Below, piece after piece: positions 58,345 through 64,000 of a stretch of 64,000 bases of DNA. The position numbers and the translations under genes were made by a program. How positions within the stretch are numbered: the stretch's first letter is position 1; every line of letters begins with the position of its first letter. A model generated the notes under the pieces. That model searched no databases. It was not told the origin of the DNA and worked only from the letters and a program-made list of their open reading frames with translations. This DNA is from Eulemur rufifrons (Eukaryota > Chordata > Mammalia > Primates > Lemuridae): positions 71,615,001 through 71,679,000 of the forward strand of contig NC_090999.1 in NCBI RefSeq assembly GCF_041146395.1, given 5' to 3'.

Positions 58345-59305
58345 GGGCAGGCCTAAAATCTGGGGTGTTCATCTCAATCCTAACTCAGAAGTTGATGCCC
58401 CAGGGGTAAAGTGAATGAGTGGTAGGTGGGGGGAATATATTAATATTTCCAAGAAGAAGTTTGGAAAATAGACTAGCCCCCTCTGTAACATTAAGGTCCT
58501 GTTCTGTTAGGTCTCAGGGATAAACTATGTTCCCCTGGCCACATGCATCATAGTTTGGAAATTTGGAGAAAACAAGATGTAAAAAGCAACCAAAGCAGGA
58601 GTTATATTTGAATAAGATGATAATTTTAAACTAATTTCTCTGGAGATAGTCTATTCAAGAGTTTTGTGGATACGATGCTATTTTAATGAAACCAGTATGA
58701 GAAATGCATCATATTACTACCTAATCAAGCTGTGATAATGTTTCCACTGGACATTACATCGGTGTTCTGTGATCTGCTCTGATTCCAGATGAAATTTAAG
58801 GTGTTGACTACAGACTATAAAGTCCAAAATTATCTGGATTGTGGTTACTTTATTCTCTCCTAATGTTATATATTGTAAATTTAGACTTCTGGGGGCATTA
58901 TTGCTGCTAGTTTTCAGATTATATTCATGGGAATTAGAGAATAAAACTTGTTTTAGGGGCATCAATTCTTGCTTAGGGAATACTGGCTAGCTCTTTGGCA
59001 GAGGGAGAGGGAAAGCATCTAAGCCTGTAAACAGAATCTATTGATATTGGGCTTCCTTTGAAAGAAAGAGTTTTATTTCAAAATTTTAAATATTTAAATT
59101 ATTTAAAATGACTTGGGTTGCTTTTAAATTTCAAATATTGTTTTGCATATATAATGTTGTACTTAAGTTTTATGGAGTTAACTTTATGTTATAAAATAAT
59201 GCAATTCTGGCTTAGGGCTAGGGATGGGAGTGTAAAATGATTTTAATATGTAGTAGTATTACTCTGTTACCTTCCTTTATGAAATAAATTATTAAACCTT
59301 CTAGA
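58345..59305. other. Unassigned intergenic DNA
   Basis: Nothing recognised. Confidence 0.4.
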
Positions 59306-59309
59306 TATT

Positions 59310-59651
59310 TAATAAATCTCTTGCTGCCATGGACCCATACTGGTGGCTTCTGTATTTATCCCTTAAGATCTATACTTTGGAGTTTTGCATGGTTTTTATT
59401 ACACAGCCCAAAATTTAGAAGCCATTTATTGATATTTCCCTCTCCCTCTTTACATATACTCAAATCATCAGCAATTCTCATAGCAACCACAATGTATATT
59501 TTGATTTTGACCTTTTTAGTCATATATGTCTTGGTCTAATCCACCATCATCTCTTGCCTTAATGACTATAGGTCTCCTGATTGGAACCCTATTTCCACTC
59601 TAGCTCCACTCCAATTCATTCAATTCATTTTTATTAATATTTACAAAGGCC
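59310..59651 (+). repeat. Ancient LINE-derived segment, left part
   Basis: 'taatccaccatcatctcttgccttaatgactataggtctcctgattggaaccctatttccactctagctccactcc' is typical of an ancient LINE tail. The element continues after the LINE-1 at 62504. Confidence 0.6.
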
Positions 59652-59664
59652 AGCATTCTCTTTT

Positions 59665-62490
59665 TTTAATTAATAGTCTTATATTTTTGAGAAGTTTTGT
59701 ATTTACAGAAAACTTAAAGAGCAAGTACAGAAAATGCCTATATGCCTCCCCCACCACCCCCAGTTTCCCCGATTACTAATCCATTCACTAGTGTGCTACT
59801 TTTATTACAATTAATGAGCCAATACTGGTACATTATTATTAAATGAAATCCACAGTTGACATCATGGTTTACTCTTTGTGTTGGATATCCCACAGTTTTT
59901 GACAAATATTTAATGACGTGTATCCACCATTACAATATTACACAGAATAGTTTTACTGCCCTAAAAATTGTCTGTGTTCTGCCTATTCATCTCTCTCTAC
60001 CTCCTTCTGAACCCCTGGCAACATTTTTTTTTTTAACTTTTCCCGTAATTTTGCCTTTTACAGAATGTCATATATTTGTAATCATATAGCATACAGCCTT
60101 TTCAGATTAGTTTTTTTTCTTTTTTTTTTTTAGATTAGTTTTTTTTCTCTTAGCAATATGCATTTAAGTTCTCTCCATGTCTTCTGTGTGACTTTTATTG
60201 CTGAGTAATGTTCCACTGTGTGGTTGTGCCACAATTTGTTTATCCATTCTATTGAATGCAATGTATTGATTTCTTTCATGTTTTAACAATTATCAATAAA
60301 GATGCTATAAACATTTTGTGTGCACATTTTTGTGTGGACATTAATTTTTAACTCCTTTGACTAAATACCAAGGGAACGTTATTGTTGGACCTCCTGGTAG
60401 GAGTATGTTTAGTTTTGTATTTCCAAAGTGGCTGTACCATTTTGCATCCTCACTAGTAATGAATGAGAGTTCCCATTGTTTCACATCCAGGTCACCATTT
60501 GGTGTTCTCAGTGTTTTGAATTTTAGCCATTCTAATAGATGTGTACTAGTATCCCATTGTTGCTTTAATATGTTATCCCCTAATGACATACGATGTTGAG
60601 CATTTTCTTCATATGTTTATTTTCCATCTGCATATCTTCTTTGGTGAAGTGCATATCTTCTTCTTTTGTGTTCAGATCTTTTGTGCATTTTAAAATTGAG
60701 TTGTTTTATTTCTTTAATTTGAATTTTAAGTTTTTTGTATATTTCAGATACCAATATTTTATCAAATATGTGCTTTGCTAAGATTTTTTCCTAATATTTG
60801 GCTTGTCTTCCCATTCTCTTAACAGTATCTTTTTATGAAGTAAAAGTTTTCCATTTTAATGAAGTCCAACTTCTCAGTTTTTTCTTTAATGGATTATGCT
60901 TTTGGTGTTGTGTATCTAAGAAGTCATTGCCAAACCCAAGTTCACCTAGATTTTATTGTATGTTATTTCATAGGAGTTTTATAGGTTTGTGTTTTACATT
61001 TAGGACTTTGATCTATTTTGAGTTAATTTTTTGTGAAGTGTTTAAAGTCTGTGTCTAGATTATTTTTTGGCATGTGCATGTCCAATAGTTCCATTACCAT
61101 TTGTAGAAAACACTATACATTCTCATTTGAATTGCTTTGCTCCTTTGTTAAAAACCGATTGACTATATTTGTGTGAGTTTATTTCTGGGTGCCCTACTAT
61201 ATTTTATTTATCTATTTGTCTGTTCTTTCAGCAATACTACACTGTCTTAGTTACTATAATTTTATGGTAGGTCTTGAAGTCAGATAGTGTCAGTCCTCCA
61301 ACTTTGTTCTTCTTTTGTATTGGCAATTCTGTATCTTTTGCCTTTCCATGAAAACTTTAGAATAAGTTTTTCAATATTCACAAAATAATTTTCTGGGATT
61401 ATGATTGGGATTTAATTGAATCTATAGATTAAGTTGGGAAGAATTGTCTCTTAATATTAAGTCTTCCTATCTGTGAACATAGAATGTATCCTCATTTACC
61501 ATTTATTTAGATCTCTTTCATTAGAATTTTCCTCATATAGATCTTGTACATATTTTGTTAGAGTTATACACAAATATTTAATTTTGGGGGCTAAGCCAAT
61601 TATATTGTGTTTTTAATTCCAAATTTGACTTGTTCATTGCTGGTATATAGGAAAGCAATTGACTTTTGTGCTGTAACTGTGTACCTGCAATCTTGTAATT
61701 GCTTCGTAGTTCTAGAAAGGTTTTTTTTTTTCTGATGATTTTTTGGATTTTCTACATGATAATCATGTCATCTGTGAACAAAGAAAATTTTATTTCCTTC
61801 TTCCCAATCTGTACACTTTTTATTTCCTTTTCTTTTCTTAATACATTCTCCAGGACTTCCAGTCTGATGTTAGATGGCGGTAGTGAGGACATCCTTGCTT
61901 TGTTCCTGATCTTAGCAGGAAATAACTAGTTTCTCTCCATTAACTATAATGTTAGCTTTAGGTTTTTTGTAGTTGTTTCTTAACAAGTTAAGGATGTTTC
62001 CCTCTATTCCTAGTTTGTTGAGAGTTTTTATTCATGAATGAGTGTTGGGTTTTGTTGAATACTTTTTCTGGATCTATTGATATGATTTTATGATTTTCTC
62101 TTTGGTTTGTTGATATGATAGATTACATTAGTTGATTTTCAAACATTGAGCCATCCTTGCATACCTTGAATAAATCTCACTTGGTCATGGTATATAATTC
62201 TTTTTATATGTTGTTGGATTCAATTTGCTAATATTTTGTTGAAGATTTTTGTCTCGATTCTCATAAGATACAAGTTTATGGTTTTCCTTTCTTGTAATAT
62301 CTTTGTCTAGTTTTGGTATTAGTATAATGCTGGCCTCATTGAATGAGCTAGAAAGTATTCCTTCTGTTTCTACTTTCTGGAAGAATTTATATAGAATTGG
62401 TATAATTTCTTCCTTAAATGTTTGTTAGAATTCACCAATGAACCTGTGTGGACCTGGTATTTTCTGTTTTGAGTAGTTATTAATTAGTAA
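59665..62490 (-). mobile_element. Decayed LINE-1 in reverse orientation
   Basis: About 2.8 kb, running from the 3' UTR (59665, low end) into ORF2 (high end). It is recognisable by reversed phrases such as 'gtgcacatttttgtgtgg', 'ccaaagtggctgtaccattttgcatcctc', 'ttcctgatcttagcaggaaa' and 'gaatgagctagaaagtattcc'. A 13-bp target duplication with one mismatch (AGCATTCTCTTTT at 59652-59664, AGCATTATCTTTT at 62491-62503) gives exact ends. A local T-rich repeat, 'cagattagttttttt', occurs twice near 60103-60140. It is of old L1M type, and all frames are broken. Confidence 0.88.
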
Positions 62491-62503
62491 AGCATTATCT
62501 TTT

Positions 62504-62720
62504 AAAATCTTCATTCAGATCATGTTACCTCTCTACTTAAGACCCTTCAATCATTTTCCAACTGTTTTTAGACCCAAACCTCAGCTTTTTCCTGTGACCT
62601 TGATGAATTTCACATTCTGGGCCCTGCCTATTTCTCTAATGTTATGTCTACCAAGAATTCCCTTGCTCTTAACCACAGTAGCCACACTGTCCTCTTGAAG
62701 ATCATCAGTAAGGTCAATTT
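62504..62720 (+). repeat. Ancient LINE-derived segment, right part
   Basis: 'cattcagatcatgttacctctctacttaagacccttcaatcattttcc' and 'ttcacattctgggccctgcctatttctc' continue the consensus order left off at 59651, so one old element was split by the LINE-1. Confidence 0.6.
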
Positions 62721-62904
62721 AACCCTCGTCCTAGGGCTTCTACATTGCTGTCCTCTTTGACTGAATTTTCCCAACTGGCTCAAATGTTAAATACTCACGA
62801 AGAATGTCTTTGATTACTATTAAATATATGGTAATGGGAAACTACTATAATAGAAAAAATACTTCAGTTTTGCCTACTCTCACTAAACACTCAACACAGA
62901 ATTT

Positions 62905-63790
62905 CTAATACCATATGTGTGGGACATTTTCACCAAACACCAAGCAATTCTTCAGTGGACACCAGCTGGGTCTCCTATAATTCAATTCAATTCCGACACT
63001 ATCTACTTCGAGATAGAATCAGATCCCACACACAGGTTAAAGGCTCAGTTCCATAAGACTGCCCTACTTCTGATGCCCATTGCAAGCCCCAGGTTGTGAC
63101 CTGTACTTCTGACCCATTGGTCAGTTTTTTGACTCAGCTTTCCCACAACTACCTCTCTGAGATGGATTAATTTGCTGGAGCAGCTCATAGAACCCAGGGA
63201 AACACTTTACTTATGTTTGCCCATTTATTCTAAGAATATCATAAAGGAGACAGAAGAATAGACAAATGAAAGAGATGCATAAGGTGGGGTTTGTCGGAAG
63301 GGGCATGGAGCCTCCAGGTCCTATCCAGGTATGCCAGTCTCCAGACACCTCCATGTGTTCAGCTATCTGGTAGCTGCTCAAATCCTGTCCTTTGGGTTTT
63401 TATAAAGGCTTTATCACATAGGCATGATTGATTATGTTATTGGCCATTGGTGATCAGCTCAACCTTTAGTCCCTCCCTCCTCCCTGGAGGTTGGGGAGGC
63501 TGAGACTGAAAGTTATAGCTCTCTAACTCTCTAATCTCTTGGTTAGTTCCCCTGGAAATCAGCCCCACCTTGAGGCTGTTCAGGAGCCAGCCAAGAGTTA
63601 TGTCATTAGAACAATGAGGTACTCCTATCACCCAGGAAATTTCAAGGGGTTGATGAATTCTGTGTCAGACACTCCTGTCACTTAGGAAATGTCAAAGCTC
63701 TTAGGAACCCTATGTCAAGAAATGTGGTCGGAGACCAAATATACATGTCTTATTATATCTAATATCACAACTAATCATCTAAATTATAAC
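62905..63790. repeat. Probable ancient LTR-type retroelement
   Basis: 'gctttatcacataggcatgattgattatgttattggccattggtgatcagctcaacctttagtccctccc' and the end 'gaccaaatatacatgtcttattatatctaatatcacaa' resemble an ancient ERVL/MaLR-type element. I could not fix the family or orientation. The short open frames over it are not genes. Confidence 0.4.
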
Positions 63791-64000
63791 ACCCTCCCCT
63801 TCTAGGTACTGCTCTATCAATATAGTTCCTTTTTAGTAGTTATCATACACTCCTGTGTGCTCCATTCTTTTTCTCCATTGCTCACTGCTCTACCTTCAGA
63901 GTCTACTATAGTAGCTTGTTGATAGTTTTTTCCAACTTTTCCACATGATGACATACATAGAAACTGATAACATTTATAGGGGACACTTGTTTTCCATTCA
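63791..64000. other. Unassigned end of window
   Basis: Nothing recognised. Confidence 0.4.

Noticed and set aside
58190..58372. Serine-rich 60-codon minus-strand open frame
   Set aside because: It is the antisense shadow of the GAG/GAA microsatellite.

Overview
The window is nuclear DNA from a primate, most likely a strepsirrhine of the lemur type. Three things point there. The intact Alus carry the lemur-style middle segment between the monomers and end in the GCGCCCGGCC-type head. Young LINE-1 copies have a G-rich 3' UTR that is not the human L1PA type. No tRNA-derived galago SINEs were seen. The species call is inference from repeat style; the primate call is firm.

The only protein gene I can support fully is NUDT12, the peroxisomal NADH/NAD-cap pyrophosphatase, on the minus strand. 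All six coding exons lie between 13734 and 23227. They join in phase to 1386 nt (461 residues plus stop) with GT/AG at every junction, and the ankyrin, zinc-ribbon, Nudix and C-terminal peroxisomal (PNL) motifs are intact. The 5' non-coding exon and promoter should lie in a CpG island at about 30480-31060, with ETS, ZNF143-like, E2F-like and GC boxes. Intron 1 is about 7 kb and filled mainly by a decayed LINE-1 (24.9-29.6 kb) and a small inverted LINE-1.

Layout: 1-8.5 kb, AT-rich intergenic DNA with two Alus in inverted orientation, MIRs and an old LINE piece; 8.57-8.76 kb, a possible unassigned terminal exon on the minus strand encoding a six-cysteine peptide; 10-12.6 kb, AT-rich unassigned DNA; 12.6-13.5 kb, a LINE-1 3' end antisense to the NUDT12 3' UTR; 13.7-31 kb, NUDT12; 31.8-32.3 kb, a solo LTR with a 4-bp target duplication next to the promoter; 32.4-33.25 kb, LINE-1 3' UTR; 33.3-35.6 kb, a nearly full-length Tigger1 DNA transposon; 35.6-64 kb, a gene desert with L2, MIR, MLT1, Alu, a nested hAT/LINE-1/Alu cluster (52.1-54.2 kb), one strong CTCF-like motif, and an old LINE split by a later LINE-1 (59.3-62.7 kb).

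I found no convincing novel multi-gene system. The items most worth a second look are the cysteine-rich candidate exon, the LINE-1 inside the probable NUDT12 3' UTR, the LTR beside its promoter, two LINE-1s that look like they carried 3' flanking DNA with them, and the CTCF-like site. Repeat family names come from remembered consensus features and were not searched; boundaries are exact only where target-site duplications or splice sites are given.
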